A stretch of 13,012 nt of DNA from DAIOFH01 sp036745875 (GCA_036745875.1 DAIOFH010000112.1:1-13012), one strand, 5' to 3'. Shown: positions 1 to 7,880, numbered from the stretch's first letter. A program made the numbers and translations. The notes: generated by a model from the sequence alone, not told the origin.

Positions 1-33
1 CGGGCGAAAAAGCGTCCGCAGCTGCCGGGATCC

Positions 34-125
34 AGGTCGCCTTGCCTCCGCTACGGGCAAAACACGGAACCTTCTCCCAAAATGGCATGTTGCAACCGCG
101 ACCTCGAAAAATAGTCGTGTACGGT
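34..125. repeat. Left-truncated copy of dispersed inverted-repeat element (family A)
   Basis: This is a diverged second copy of the element at 9288-9407. Shared blocks are the 15-mer TTGCCTCCGCTACGG at 42-56 (9324-9338 in the other copy) and the end sequence AAAAATAGTCGTGTA at 107-121 (9388-9402). The blocks are the same distance apart in both copies (80 and 79 nt). An internal 7-bp inverted repeat, AGGTCGC at 34-40 with GCGACCT at 98-104, corresponds in position to a stem in the full copy. The left outer arm expected just before base 34 is absent, so this copy is truncated or decayed there. It ends a few bases from the stop codon of the EIIA-CBS gene. Bases 1-33 show nothing recognisable. 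Confidence 0.6.
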
Positions 126-126
126 C

Positions 127-1068
127 CTACCGCAACACACATTTCAAAAACTCATGCAGCCGGATCACGCCGACGAGCTTGCGTTCGCGGATGACATAGG
201 CGTAGTCGTTCTGTTTCCTGCCGATTTCCTTCATCGCGAGGATGGCGGGGGAATCCTCCTCCACTTCGGCATAATCGTCAATCATGATGTCGTTAAGCCA
301 GGTGGATGTTTCACGGCGGATAACTTCGGCAAACGGTTCGAAGTTCAGGAACGGCGTCATGTCCTCCATCCACATCAAATATTCGGGCATGCAGACCTTG
401 ACTAGCTGGCTTGTCGTGACGACGCCGACCAGTTCGCCTTCGGAATCCAGGACCGGCAGTTCACTCGCATTCTCGTCCAGGAACAAGTCAATCGCCTTGG
501 CGAGGCTGTCGTTTTCGTTGAGGTAGGCCTTGACCTCGGTCATGATGTGCTTGGCTTGCAGATGGTCCGGCAGGCGGTGGCCGCCCGCGTCAAAATGCTG
601 CCACACGGCAAGGGGGGTTTTGAGCTCGGCCGCGATCGCGACGCTCGACTCCTTCTGGAACACCTTGGCGAGGCCCTGAAGCGTTTGCATGTACGCACCG
701 GGCATATCCGTGGGGATGAGGATGAGGATGACGACCTTGGCCATTGTCGAACCGAAGTCGATCCCCTCCTCGGAAGTCGCCACCGCTATCCGCAACTGGT
801 TGAGATTTTCAAGGCGGGCGTGGGGAAGGGCGAGGCCGGGGCTGATCTGGATATCCCCCTTGGCCATCACCTCCCTCACCGCGTCAAAGGCAATATCCGC
901 GTTGCCGATGCCGTAGCGGAGCGCGAGGCGCTCCAGGAGCTCGCGGATGGCGTCGTCCGCCGTTGCGGCTGTGGTATGGTGGACGATGTCTTCCGGCTTG
1001 AACAGGGCGGTAAGCCGGATGTTGCGGATGGAAATGCTTCTTCTGGGTGCGACCGCTTCTTCAGCCAT
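127..1068 (-). CDS. PTS EIIA (type 2/Ntr-like) domain fused to tandem CBS domains
   Basis: The 313-aa protein is soluble, with no signal peptide or membrane segment. Residues ~17-160 look like a PTS_EIIA_2 domain; the phosphorylatable histidine is H83 in GLALPHARLENL, the usual context in FruA/PtsN-type EIIA. Residues ~173-228 and ~258-313 are two CBS motifs, each with the 'valDseGeLVGVVTtsqLvkv' type pattern; CBS pairs usually bind adenine nucleotides. The plausible role is a regulatory EIIA that couples PTS phosphorylation to energy charge rather than transport, because no EIIB or EIIC is nearby. That role is inferred. The start at 1068 has a weak upstream GGGGA. The gene follows CheD-REC, but an intrinsic terminator lies between them and no clear promoter fits the gap, so it may depend on read-through. 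Domain calls are fairly secure; the substrate is unknown. Confidence 0.85.
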   Translation of the reverse strand: MAEEAVAPRRSISIRNIRLTALFKPEDIVHHTTAATADDAIRELLERLALRYGIGNADIAFDAVREVMAKGDIQISPGLALPHARLENLNQLRIAVATSEEGIDFGSTMAKVVILILIPTDMPGAYMQTLQGLAKVFQKESSVAIAAELKTPLAVWQHFDAGGHRLPDHLQAKHIMTEVKAYLNENDSLAKAIDLFLDENASELPVLDSEGELVGVVTTSQLVKVCMPEYLMWMEDMTPFLNFEPFAEVIRRETSTWLNDIMIDDYAEVEEDSPAILAMKEIGRKQNDYAYVIRERKLVGVIRLHEFLKCVLR

Positions 1069-1095
1069 GATAGATGTTCCCCGTCAGTTCCAGAT

Positions 1096-1134
1096 AAAAA
1101 ACAAGGCGCGGGTCGCGAAGCGGCCGGCGCCTTG
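1096..1134 (-). terminator. Intrinsic terminator after the CheD-receiver gene
   Basis: A perfect 8-bp stem pairs CAAGGCGC (1102-1109) with GCGCCTTG (1127-1134), with GC-rich sequence in the loop. On the minus strand it is followed directly by six T residues (A-run 1096-1101). It lies 27 bp after the CheD-REC stop and 27 bp before the EIIA-CBS start. Confidence 0.8.
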
Positions 1135-1160
1135 ACAATGGCAGATACGATCGGACCGTA

Positions 1161-2096
1161 TTAATCCTTGAACATCATCTTGCGGACCACCTTGCCGGCG
1201 GCCATGCGGATCTTCGGGATATATGCTTCCCGGACGACGTCGAGGCCTTTGTACAGGTGCAGGGTATCCTTGTCGATGACATCCACCGCGCCGTACTCTT
1301 TCGCCTTGGCGGCGACCTGCGACTGGTCCTTGGCGATGGTGGAGCAGATGACGACCGGCTTCGGGTAGTGCTGTGACAGTGACTTCAGGAACTTGAGGCC
1401 GTCGAGCTTCGGCATGATGATGTCGAGGCTGATGACGTCCGGGTCGAGCTCAAGAATCTTGTCGCGGGCCTCGAAGGCGTCGCCGGCTTCGCCGCAGACT
1501 TCCATATCCTTGGTGCCGGAAATGGCCTGGACGAGGATTTTGCGCACAAGCGGGGAATCGTCGACCACAAGCACCTTGGTCTTGCGGCTGGCGAGGTCGC
1601 GACGCTTCTGTTCGAGGCGGGCGCCTTCCTCGGTCTTCTGGATCGTCTTGACGACAACCTTGTTGGCGGCGGTGTCAAAATAGATTCTGCGGCCCTGGGT
1701 GCCGCCGACATCCTCTTCGGTGATCGGAATGCCCTTCTTTTTCAGGAGCATGCGGGCCATTTCGATATTCTTCTTGCCGATATCCGAGGCCGCGCCAAGA
1801 TGGCCGACCACAGCGCCGCCGCCGTAGATTTTGGCGGTGATCTTGCCGTGTTCGTCCAGCTTCTTCATCAACCAGATGATGGTTTCTATGGATGTATCGC
1901 CGTAGCGGCCCTTGTCCGGATCGCCGCCGCCGGGGTTTGTGGCCAGAAGATAATGGTTCATTGCCGCATAGGGCTTTGTCTCGTGCCGCAAGCAAACCGC
2001 CACACAGCTGCCCAGCAAGGTGGCCATTTGGCATGGGGAGCGAGAAACATGATATTCGCCCGGCAACAGGAAGATGCGTTCCCCTCCAGCTGACAT
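1161..2096 (-). CDS. CheD chemoreceptor deamidase fused to a CheB-type receiver domain (no methylesterase domain)
   Basis: The 311-aa protein has two parts. Residues ~5-155 match CheD, which deamidates receptor glutamines: the TLLGSCVAVC motif holds T26 and nucleophile C31, and H48 sits 17 residues after the cysteine as in CheD. After a charged linker (~155-172), residues ~173-290 form a receiver domain with acidic pair D179/D180, phosphoacceptor D225 in SLDIIMPKLDG, S252/T253 and K276. The receiver and its short tail (KIRMAAGKVV) resemble the CheB receiver and linker, but the protein stops there and the CheB methylesterase domain is absent. AGGAG lies 9 nt before the ATG at 2096, which fixes the start. 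The gene has its own promoter and terminator. I infer that phosphorylation by CheA controls deamidase activity. The receptor gene nearby at 4225-5982 is a possible substrate. Confidence 0.88.
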   Translation of the reverse strand: MSAGGERIFLLPGEYHVSRSPCQMATLLGSCVAVCLRHETKPYAAMNHYLLATNPGGGDPDKGRYGDTSIETIIWLMKKLDEHGKITAKIYGGGAVVGHLGAASDIGKKNIEMARMLLKKKGIPITEEDVGGTQGRRIYFDTAANKVVVKTIQKTEEGARLEQKRRDLASRKTKVLVVDDSPLVRKILVQAISGTKDMEVCGEAGDAFEARDKILELDPDVISLDIIMPKLDGLKFLKSLSQHYPKPVVICSTIAKDQSQVAAKAKEYGAVDVIDKDTLHLYKGLDVVREAYIPKIRMAAGKVVRKMMFKD

Positions 2097-2217
2097 AATA
2101 GTTGTCTCCTATTCAGAAATAAATACAAAAGAAGCATTGCTATTCTATGCCAGGATAGCGCAAATTTCCTTCGCCAGTGCGCCAACCCCTATACAATACA
2201 AATTAAGATGATTTTTG

Positions 2218-2245
2218 ATTATACCTATTGGGGCAATTTTTTCAA
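2218..2245 (-). promoter_or_regulatory. Sigma70-type promoter of the CheD-receiver gene
   Basis: Read on the minus strand: TTGAAA (2240-2245), a 16-nt spacer, and TATAAT (2218-2223). The start point would be near 2211, giving a leader of about 115 nt. The -35 box lies 6 bp past the stop of the upstream gene; no terminator is visible for that gene. Confidence 0.7.
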
Positions 2246-2251
2246 CAGGTT

Positions 2252-4087
2252 TCACGACCCCGCCGGGTTGAGGACTTCCGCGTTGATCCGGATGTCCTGG
2301 TTCATGATTTTTTCCCAGAAATCCACCGTCATGGCTTCGCTGGGCTGGAGCGCCATGATGAAAGAACTGTTCTGCGCGTTCATGTTCGGCTGGATCACGG
2401 CCGCGCGGTTCTGGATGATCTCGTTTTCGTACTGCGTCTTCACGGCCTCCGGTTCCTTGTCGAACGTTTCGCGGCTGGGGATGCGGCGTTCGGTCAGTAC
2501 GAGCGCGTCCCACGAACCGGTCTGCTGGCCGTCGGCGTCGGGAACGATAAGCGGCCCCCTGACCTCGCCGATGCCCATCTTTCCGAACTCGAAATCCGTG
2601 GTGTTGGTCAGCTGGCGGTAGGTGCGCGTTTCCGTCGGCAACTCCTCGAGCAGGGTCGCGGTCTCTTCGGAGTATTCCTCGCCCGCCTGGCGGGCGGTGA
2701 TGAGGGTGCGAATTTCCTCGGCGATGCCCTCGGCCTTTTCCTCGGTGATTTCGACTACCCTCTTGAAGATCAGGTCGGCCACGGCGTTTTCGAAAAGGTC
2801 CGCCCTGATATTGCCGACGGCGTCGTTGACCTCCACCGGCGCGGACGGGACGTATTCGGTGAGGCGCAGGCGCAGATAACCTTTTTCCGCCGGGAAGGCG
2901 TTCGTGGTGACCATGAAGCCTTTTTTCCAGTTTTCCGTTTCGGTGGCGCGCGCCTCGGCGGGGACGTTGTCGAGGATGTTCAAAAGTTCCACGAGCGGCC
3001 CGAGGGGGGCGAATGCGCTGTCGGTGGCAAGTTCGACGGCGGTGTGGAGTTCCGGGCCTGTGGAGCCGGACCTGACGCCGTATTTCACCAGCGGCGTAAG
3101 CTTGCCGATCTCGTCGATGGGGAGTTCGCCGTTGGAACGAAGCGCCGGGTCGACGTCGAAAGAAAGATTGCGGAGGGTCTGGCGCTGGCGCTCCCTGCGT
3201 TCGAGGTTTTGGATGACCTCGGCACGGGCGTCGTCCAGGGACTTTCCGGCATACTGGGCATTGCGGTTGGCGTTGTAGTCGGCGGTGATTTCCTGTTCAG
3301 TCGGGACCGCGACTTCCGAATCCTCGTTATACGGCATGAGGATGTAGTCGAATTGCCATTTGGCCGGTTCGCGGTATTTCACATCATCGGCGCGGGATGC
3401 GATGAACTGGCGAACGTCTGCTTCGAGTTCTTCCGCCGGGCGTTCCATGACTTCCTTCTTGGCCTGTTCGCGGATGGTGTCGGTGGGGTCGACCCGGATA
3501 CGCTTGAAGTCGAATTCAGCGCGATCGTAGGCGTATTTCGCATAGGCGGTCTCGCGGTCGGCGACAAGCGTGTTGTTGTCTGCCTGGACGTAATTCATGA
3601 TGGTTGTCCATTCCTTGACGCCGCGCATGAATTCACTGCGGCTGATCTGGTAACGCATGCAATAGGAATTGACCGCCGAGTCGAAGTTGGACGGGTTGTC
3701 CTTGTAGGCCTGGGCGAGGCCCAGGTGGATGTTCCTGAGGTAGGTGCCGACCTGCAGGTCGGACGAGGCGATACCCGCCTTTTCCGCTTCCGTCAGCAGA
3801 TAGGACGCCCAGACATAGGTCCAGAGGTCGGGGATGGATTGGTTTTCGGCCGTGCCCATGACATGGAACGGCAGATCGCCGACAGCCGCCTGGATGCGCT
3901 GGCGCAGCTTGCCGAACTCGGTAAAGGTGATCTTCTGGCCGTTAATGGTGGCGATCTCCGGATCGGAACCGCCTCCTTCGGAAGGCCCGCGGCTGTAGCC
4001 CCATACCAGGACGAAAGACGGGACGATAATGATAGTTACGATCCAGAAAATGAGTTTTTGTTTTCTGCGAAACAGATCCATCGACAC
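2252..4087 (-). CDS. Membrane-anchored SurA-N/PpiD-like periplasmic folding factor
   Basis: The 611-aa protein starts with a short basic segment (LFRRKQK) and one hydrophobic helix (residues ~11-30), followed by a long soluble region. This is the PpiD layout: an inner-membrane anchor with a periplasmic chaperone. Residues ~43-60 (IATINGQKITFTEF) match the start of the SurA N-terminal chaperone fold, and residues up to ~240 are helical and charged as in that family. I do not see a well-formed parvulin signature (no HIL or GGdLG-type motif). A region around residues 440-560 is only loosely parvulin-like, so prolyl isomerase activity is doubtful. The GTG at 4087 is chosen because AGAGGA lies 7 nt upstream; the internal ATG at 4081 would be 13 nt away. 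Role: probably assists folding of exported proteins (inferred). Confidence 0.75.
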   Translation of the reverse strand: MSMDLFRRKQKLIFWIVTIIIVPSFVLVWGYSRGPSEGGGSDPEIATINGQKITFTEFGKLRQRIQAAVGDLPFHVMGTAENQSIPDLWTYVWASYLLTEAEKAGIASSDLQVGTYLRNIHLGLAQAYKDNPSNFDSAVNSYCMRYQISRSEFMRGVKEWTTIMNYVQADNNTLVADRETAYAKYAYDRAEFDFKRIRVDPTDTIREQAKKEVMERPAEELEADVRQFIASRADDVKYREPAKWQFDYILMPYNEDSEVAVPTEQEITADYNANRNAQYAGKSLDDARAEVIQNLERRERQRQTLRNLSFDVDPALRSNGELPIDEIGKLTPLVKYGVRSGSTGPELHTAVELATDSAFAPLGPLVELLNILDNVPAEARATETENWKKGFMVTTNAFPAEKGYLRLRLTEYVPSAPVEVNDAVGNIRADLFENAVADLIFKRVVEITEEKAEGIAEEIRTLITARQAGEEYSEETATLLEELPTETRTYRQLTNTTDFEFGKMGIGEVRGPLIVPDADGQQTGSWDALVLTERRIPSRETFDKEPEAVKTQYENEIIQNRAAVIQPNMNAQNSSFIMALQPSEAMTVDFWEKIMNQDIRINAEVLNPAGS

Positions 4088-4122
4088 GGGCTAATCCTCT
4101 TTTATTGCGAAAATTGACGGCC

Positions 4123-4158
4123 AAAAACAACGCAGCCGGCGGCAAACCCGCCGGACTG
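4123..4158 (-). terminator. Probable intrinsic terminator after the chemoreceptor gene
   Basis: A 7-bp GC stem pairs CCGGCGG (4136-4142) with CCGCCGG (4148-4154) around a 5-nt loop, with CAG/CTG pairing outside a bulge. On the minus strand it is followed, after a short gap, by TTGTTTTT (A-run 4123-4127). The gap before the T-run makes it weaker than the terminator at 1096-1134. It sits in the 137-bp gap between the MCP stop and the PpiD-like start. Confidence 0.55.
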
Positions 4159-4224
4159 CACAAGTATCTATACATTACATCATTTCACGCTTTTTTTCAA
4201 ACGAAAAACTCGGCCCCTCCCCGT

Positions 4225-5982
4225 CTACCGGTGCGAGGTCAACCCGTGCTCGGTGGATTTGGCGATGGACCTGATTTGCTCGGCCGTCATCTGGGTCAGG
4301 GAAACGATCTCCGTGAGCGCCTCCTGCGCCGTGTTGGCGAGTTCCGTGCTTTGCTGCACCGAAGCGGCGGCTTCTTCCATGCCGGCCACGCTTTCCCGCG
4401 TTCCTTTCTGGATTGCGTCCACGGAAGAGCCGACTTCCTGGGTGGCGCTCCTGGTTTTCTCTGCCAGGCTGCGCACTTCGTCCGCGACGACGGCGAACCC
4501 CTTGCCCGCCTCGCCGGCGCGTGACGCTTCGACAGCCGCGTTCAACGCCAGCAAGTTGGTCTGGTTGGCAATGCCGGTGATAACGCCCATGATCCGGCTG
4601 ATGCCCTGCGCCTGCATGCCCAGATCGTTTATGGCGCGCTTGAGCACCGCGGTTTTTTGGTCGACTTCCGTAATGGCGTTTTTGAGCGAGGAGACGGTGT
4701 GTGCGCCCCTTTCGGCTTTTTTGGTGGTCTCGGCGGCGCTTTCGGAGGCTTCGGTGGAGCTGCGCGCCACATCCTGGGCTACGGTGTTGAGGAGGCGGGA
4801 CTGCTCCTCGGCCTCGCCGGTCTTGGCCTTGGCGTCGGCTATCAGCGTGGAAAGGTTGTCGACCATCCGTTCCAGGCTGCCGTGCAGTTCCAGCATTTCC
4901 CCGCTGAACCCCGAGCTGTCCGGCAAGGCATCGAAATCCCCTTGCGCGATATGCGCCGAAGCGTCCACCAGCATATTGATCGGCCGGGTCATCGAACGGG
5001 AGAGGAAGAAGGCGGCGACCAGCATCAGGACGCCCAGCCCCAAGCCCAGCATGGCGATTTTATTGCGGGCATCCACGCTTTTGGCCAGCACTTCCTGCTG
5101 TTCGATAAGCACGGCGGAGCGCCAGCCGAAGCTGGGGTTGCTGTGCGTCTGCACCTGGTACGTCTTGCCGTTGTTGGTGTAATCAAAAGAGGACGGCCCG
5201 TCCGGGGACAGCACCCTTTCAAGAAACGCCTTTTCCGCGACTTCACCCGCATTTTTGAACACCGTATCGGGCGAAGCGGGATTGGCCAGTATGAGACCGT
5301 CCGGCGCAAGCACCACCACATGCCCCGTGCTGCCTATTTTCAGGTTGGCCAGGTAGTTGGTCAAACCGGAAAGGTTGAAGTCGATGGCGACAACGCCGAT
5401 ATGCTGGCGAACCGAGTTGTAAATTTTATGGGTGACCGAACAAACCACGTCCCCGGAGGAGGAGACATAGGGCACGGATATGCTGGCGTCGGACTGTTTT
5501 TCCATCGCCTGCTTGTACCAGGGGCGCTCACGGGGATCGTAGCCGGGACCGAAGCTGTCGTTGGTTTTGCCGGGTTCGTTCGCTTCGATAATGGTTCCGT
5601 CGGAAAAGCCGATGAAGATCAGGCCGTAATAGGGATGGCTGAGCTGCATTTTCCGGAACTCGTCATATATTTGCCGTTCGTAGTCGCTGTACATCTCATA
5701 ACGGTTTTCCGTCGCTTGTTCCTTGTCCATGAATGTATTGACGACATTGCCGAGCGCGTTGGCGATGACCGGAAGCTTGGCCAGGTACTCGACACTCTGG
5801 TTGCCGGTGTCCGCATACTGCGCGAAGATGTCGTCGATGCGAAGCAACTGACCTTCGGCGGTGGTCTCGAAATTTTCTATCGCGGTATTCTTCATCTCCA
5901 CGACAACGAGGGAGGTGATGGCGCCGATTAAAATAATGCAGAAGGCAAGAACCATGACAAAGAGTTTATTGCGAATGGTCAT
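4225..5982 (-). CDS. Methyl-accepting chemotaxis protein with dCache sensor domain
   Basis: A 585-aa transmembrane chemoreceptor. Order: TM1 (~7-28), periplasmic dCache_1 sensor (~33-300), TM2 (~307-327), HAMP (~328-382), signalling hairpin (~384-585). The highly conserved tip is at ~468-510, including NQTNLLALNAAVEASRAGE. In the sensor, Y148-x4-R153-x-W155-Y156 and D201 fit the pattern reported for amino-acid-binding dCache_1 domains, so an amino-acid ligand is a reasonable inference. The start at 5982 is set by AGGAGG with a 7-nt spacer; an in-frame ATG at 6009 would place that ribosome site inside the coding region. The C-terminal arm is short: the protein ends (TSHR) where homologs usually continue several heptads, and no CheR-docking pentapeptide is present. 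CheD-REC lies two genes downstream. Confidence 0.93.
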   Translation of the reverse strand: MTIRNKLFVMVLAFCIILIGAITSLVVVEMKNTAIENFETTAEGQLLRIDDIFAQYADTGNQSVEYLAKLPVIANALGNVVNTFMDKEQATENRYEMYSDYERQIYDEFRKMQLSHPYYGLIFIGFSDGTIIEANEPGKTNDSFGPGYDPRERPWYKQAMEKQSDASISVPYVSSSGDVVCSVTHKIYNSVRQHIGVVAIDFNLSGLTNYLANLKIGSTGHVVVLAPDGLILANPASPDTVFKNAGEVAEKAFLERVLSPDGPSSFDYTNNGKTYQVQTHSNPSFGWRSAVLIEQQEVLAKSVDARNKIAMLGLGLGVLMLVAAFFLSRSMTRPINMLVDASAHIAQGDFDALPDSSGFSGEMLELHGSLERMVDNLSTLIADAKAKTGEAEEQSRLLNTVAQDVARSSTEASESAAETTKKAERGAHTVSSLKNAITEVDQKTAVLKRAINDLGMQAQGISRIMGVITGIANQTNLLALNAAVEASRAGEAGKGFAVVADEVRSLAEKTRSATQEVGSSVDAIQKGTRESVAGMEEAAASVQQSTELANTAQEALTEIVSLTQMTAEQIRSIAKSTEHGLTSHR

Positions 5983-6081
5983 TTCGTTTCCTCCTCGATG
6001 CCATTGCATGACAATGCGACATCAGGATCACATATAAACGATACACGTCTGCTTAAATTGTTGTTATCTACGCAAAAACGG

Positions 6082-6109
6082 AGCATACAAAAATCGAATC
6101 AATTGTCAA
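6082..6109 (-). promoter_or_regulatory. Sigma70-type promoter of the chemoreceptor gene
   Basis: Minus strand: TTGACA (6104-6109, perfect -35), 16-nt spacer, TATGCT (6082-6087). The predicted start near 6075 gives a leader of about 93 nt before the ATG at 5982. No flagellar sigma28 pattern was seen. Confidence 0.7.
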
Positions 6110-6137
6110 GATGATAAATTTGTACCCGGAAATGGAT

Positions 6138-6171
6138 AAAAGACAAGGAGTTATCTTCCGGTAACCTTTGT
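6138..6171 (-). terminator. Possible weak terminator after the branching-enzyme gene
   Basis: An imperfect stem pairs ACAAGG-AG-TTA (6143-6153) with TAACCTTTGT (6162-6171), with a bulge and an 8-nt loop. On the minus strand it is followed by GTCTTTTATC. The short T-run and the bulge make this uncertain. The rest of 5983-6211 holds only the MCP promoter and leader. Confidence 0.35.
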
Positions 6172-6211
6172 ATGGGGGTGACTCAAAACCCGCTCTCCCG
6201 CTGTGTAACAG

Positions 6212-7819
6212 CTAATGCAAATACAAGCCGGGGTCACAGTTGGGGAAGATGTTGTCGGCGGCGGCGATCGCGGCAAGAATTTTTTCATCTTCCGCGCTTT
6301 CGGGCGCGGAAAGCATGGCGTCGAGACGCCAGAAGCGATTCAGGTGGTCGTCGATCCGTTTTGTCGCATAGCCGGGACTGGTGCCGGTTCGCATGATAAA
6401 CGGCCAATCCGACGCCTGGGCGAGAAGGAGCTCCCGCATCATCTGCCGCACTATCTGGTCGGAATGGCCCCCTTGGGCGTACGCGCCGAATTCCTTCCTG
6501 CCGCGGACGATTTCACTAAGCCGGTCCGACGCCTGGTGCAGGCGGGGAATGACATCCTGGTTCGTGTCGTTGACCCAAAACTCGTACGTGCCGTCCCCGC
6601 CCCAGCTTGACCCTGCCGGGAGCGCGTGCTGGTTTTCCGGGAATAATTTCAGATAGCCCTTGGGCGTGAGCGTTTCGAAAACCTGCTGGTCGTAAAAAGA
6701 CTTGCGCAGTACATAGTCCAAAAACCGCGGCCCCTCGAACCACCAATGGCCGAACAGCTCGGCGTCATACGGAGCGACCACCAGGGGAGGGCGGTCCATC
6801 GTGCCGGCCAGGCGTTCGATTTGCCCGACCCGGTTGTTGACAAAATGCTGGGCGTGGCGGGCTGCCTGTTCGCGGGCGCTGGCCGGATTGTACCAGTCCT
6901 TGTCTCCCGCCTGGCGGGAGGTGATGCGGTTGAACTTCAGCCCGGTGTTGACCCTGATATGGTTGTCGACGAGGAAATCCCCGAGCTCCTCTTCGTCCAG
7001 CTGGTAGCCGAGATCGCGGTAAAATTCCCGGTAATCGGAATGGCCGGGATAGCCCTGTTCCGCCGACCAGACCTGGTATCCCGTTTCCCTGTCCCTGCCG
7101 AAAAACGCGACGCCCTCCTCCGAAACGACGGGAGCGTACAAACCGTATTTCGGCTTGCTGTCGGCGTTTTCGATGCCATGGCTGTCCACAAAGGTGTAGG
7201 AAAAGCCGGCGTCGGCGAGATGTTTCTCCACTCCTGCATAATAGGCGCATTCCGGCAGCCAGATCCCGGTCGGGCGCTCGCCGAACAGGCTTTCGTGGTG
7301 GTCTCGGGCGGTCAGTATCTGCGCCCTGACGGCCGCGGGGTTGTGCTGGAGAATCGGCAGGAACCCATGGGTCGCGCCGCAGGTCATCAAGTCCAGGTTG
7401 CCGTACGACGCCAGGTTCCTGAAGGCGGCGACCAGGTCGCGGCCGCATTTTTCCTCGAACCAGTAGAGGATGTCCCTGAAATAATTGCAATAAAAGTCCG
7501 CGAGTTCCCGCGGCGGGCCGCCGGGCGCGTTTTTCCCAAGCTGCGCGTCAGCGAGGCGGAGGACCTTTTTGACGTGGCGGACGTAGCGTTCCTGCAACAA
7601 TTCGTCCGCCATCATGCTGGTCAATGTCGGCGACAGGCTCAAGAGCGCCTTATACCCGACATTGTCGTCTTCGAGGCGGCTGAACATTTTCAAAAGCGGG
7701 ATATACGTCTCGGACAAGGCTTCGTAAAACCATGTCTCTTCAAGAAAGTTGTCGTGCTCCGGATGGCGCACATAGGGAAGGTGCGCGTGCAACACCACCG
7801 CGAGATAGCCTTTGGGCAT
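6212..7819 (-). CDS. GH57 1,4-alpha-glucan branching enzyme
   Basis: A 535-aa cytoplasmic enzyme that makes alpha-1,6 branches in glycogen-like glucans. Motifs of family GH57 occur in order: HAHLPYVRHP (11-20); GIWLPECAYYAG (185-196) with catalytic nucleophile E190; and DAELFGHWWFEGP (352-364) with catalytic acid D352, spaced as in archaeal and Thermus GH57 branching enzymes. The C-terminal DUF1957-type helical region includes PFIMRTGTSPGYATKRI (473-489). Length fits the branching enzymes rather than the longer amylopullulanases. The start has AGGAG 5 nt upstream. The gene has its own promoter, and no other glycogen gene is in the window. GH57 alpha-amylase activity cannot be excluded from sequence alone. 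Confidence 0.92.
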   Translation of the reverse strand: MPKGYLAVVLHAHLPYVRHPEHDNFLEETWFYEALSETYIPLLKMFSRLEDDNVGYKALLSLSPTLTSMMADELLQERYVRHVKKVLRLADAQLGKNAPGGPPRELADFYCNYFRDILYWFEEKCGRDLVAAFRNLASYGNLDLMTCGATHGFLPILQHNPAAVRAQILTARDHHESLFGERPTGIWLPECAYYAGVEKHLADAGFSYTFVDSHGIENADSKPKYGLYAPVVSEEGVAFFGRDRETGYQVWSAEQGYPGHSDYREFYRDLGYQLDEEELGDFLVDNHIRVNTGLKFNRITSRQAGDKDWYNPASAREQAARHAQHFVNNRVGQIERLAGTMDRPPLVVAPYDAELFGHWWFEGPRFLDYVLRKSFYDQQVFETLTPKGYLKLFPENQHALPAGSSWGGDGTYEFWVNDTNQDVIPRLHQASDRLSEIVRGRKEFGAYAQGGHSDQIVRQMMRELLLAQASDWPFIMRTGTSPGYATKRIDDHLNRFWRLDAMLSAPESAEDEKILAAIAAADNIFPNCDPGLYLH

Positions 7820-7849
7820 CGATTCTCCTGGTTCTTACGGAAAAAAGGG

Positions 7850-7878
7850 ATTATACCGTATCGAAGCTGGCAAGTTAA
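7850..7878 (-). promoter_or_regulatory. Sigma70-type promoter of the branching-enzyme gene
   Basis: Minus strand: TTAACT (7873-7878), 17-nt spacer, TATAAT (7850-7855, perfect -10). The start near 7843 leaves a leader of about 24 nt containing the ribosome site. Confidence 0.65.
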
Positions 7879-7880
7879 GC

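Noticed and set aside
1132..1164. Plus-strand TTGACA as a promoter near the end of the CheD-receiver gene
   Set aside because: No -10 box lies at 16-18 nt, and no plus-strand gene follows.
2150..2200. Sigma54 (-24/-12) promoter before the CheD-receiver gene
   Set aside because: TGGC and TTGC elements are present, but 12 nt instead of 10 separate GG and GC; the sigma70 match at 2218-2245 is better.
2228..4117. 629-aa open frame antisense to the PpiD-like gene
   Set aside because: It is a long shadow frame typical of GC-rich DNA; the opposite strand has an N-terminal membrane anchor, a SurA-N match and a good ribosome site.
4657..5931. 424-aa open frame antisense to the chemoreceptor gene
   Set aside because: The sense strand encodes a textbook chemoreceptor; the antisense translation is Gly/Arg/Val-rich with no domain.
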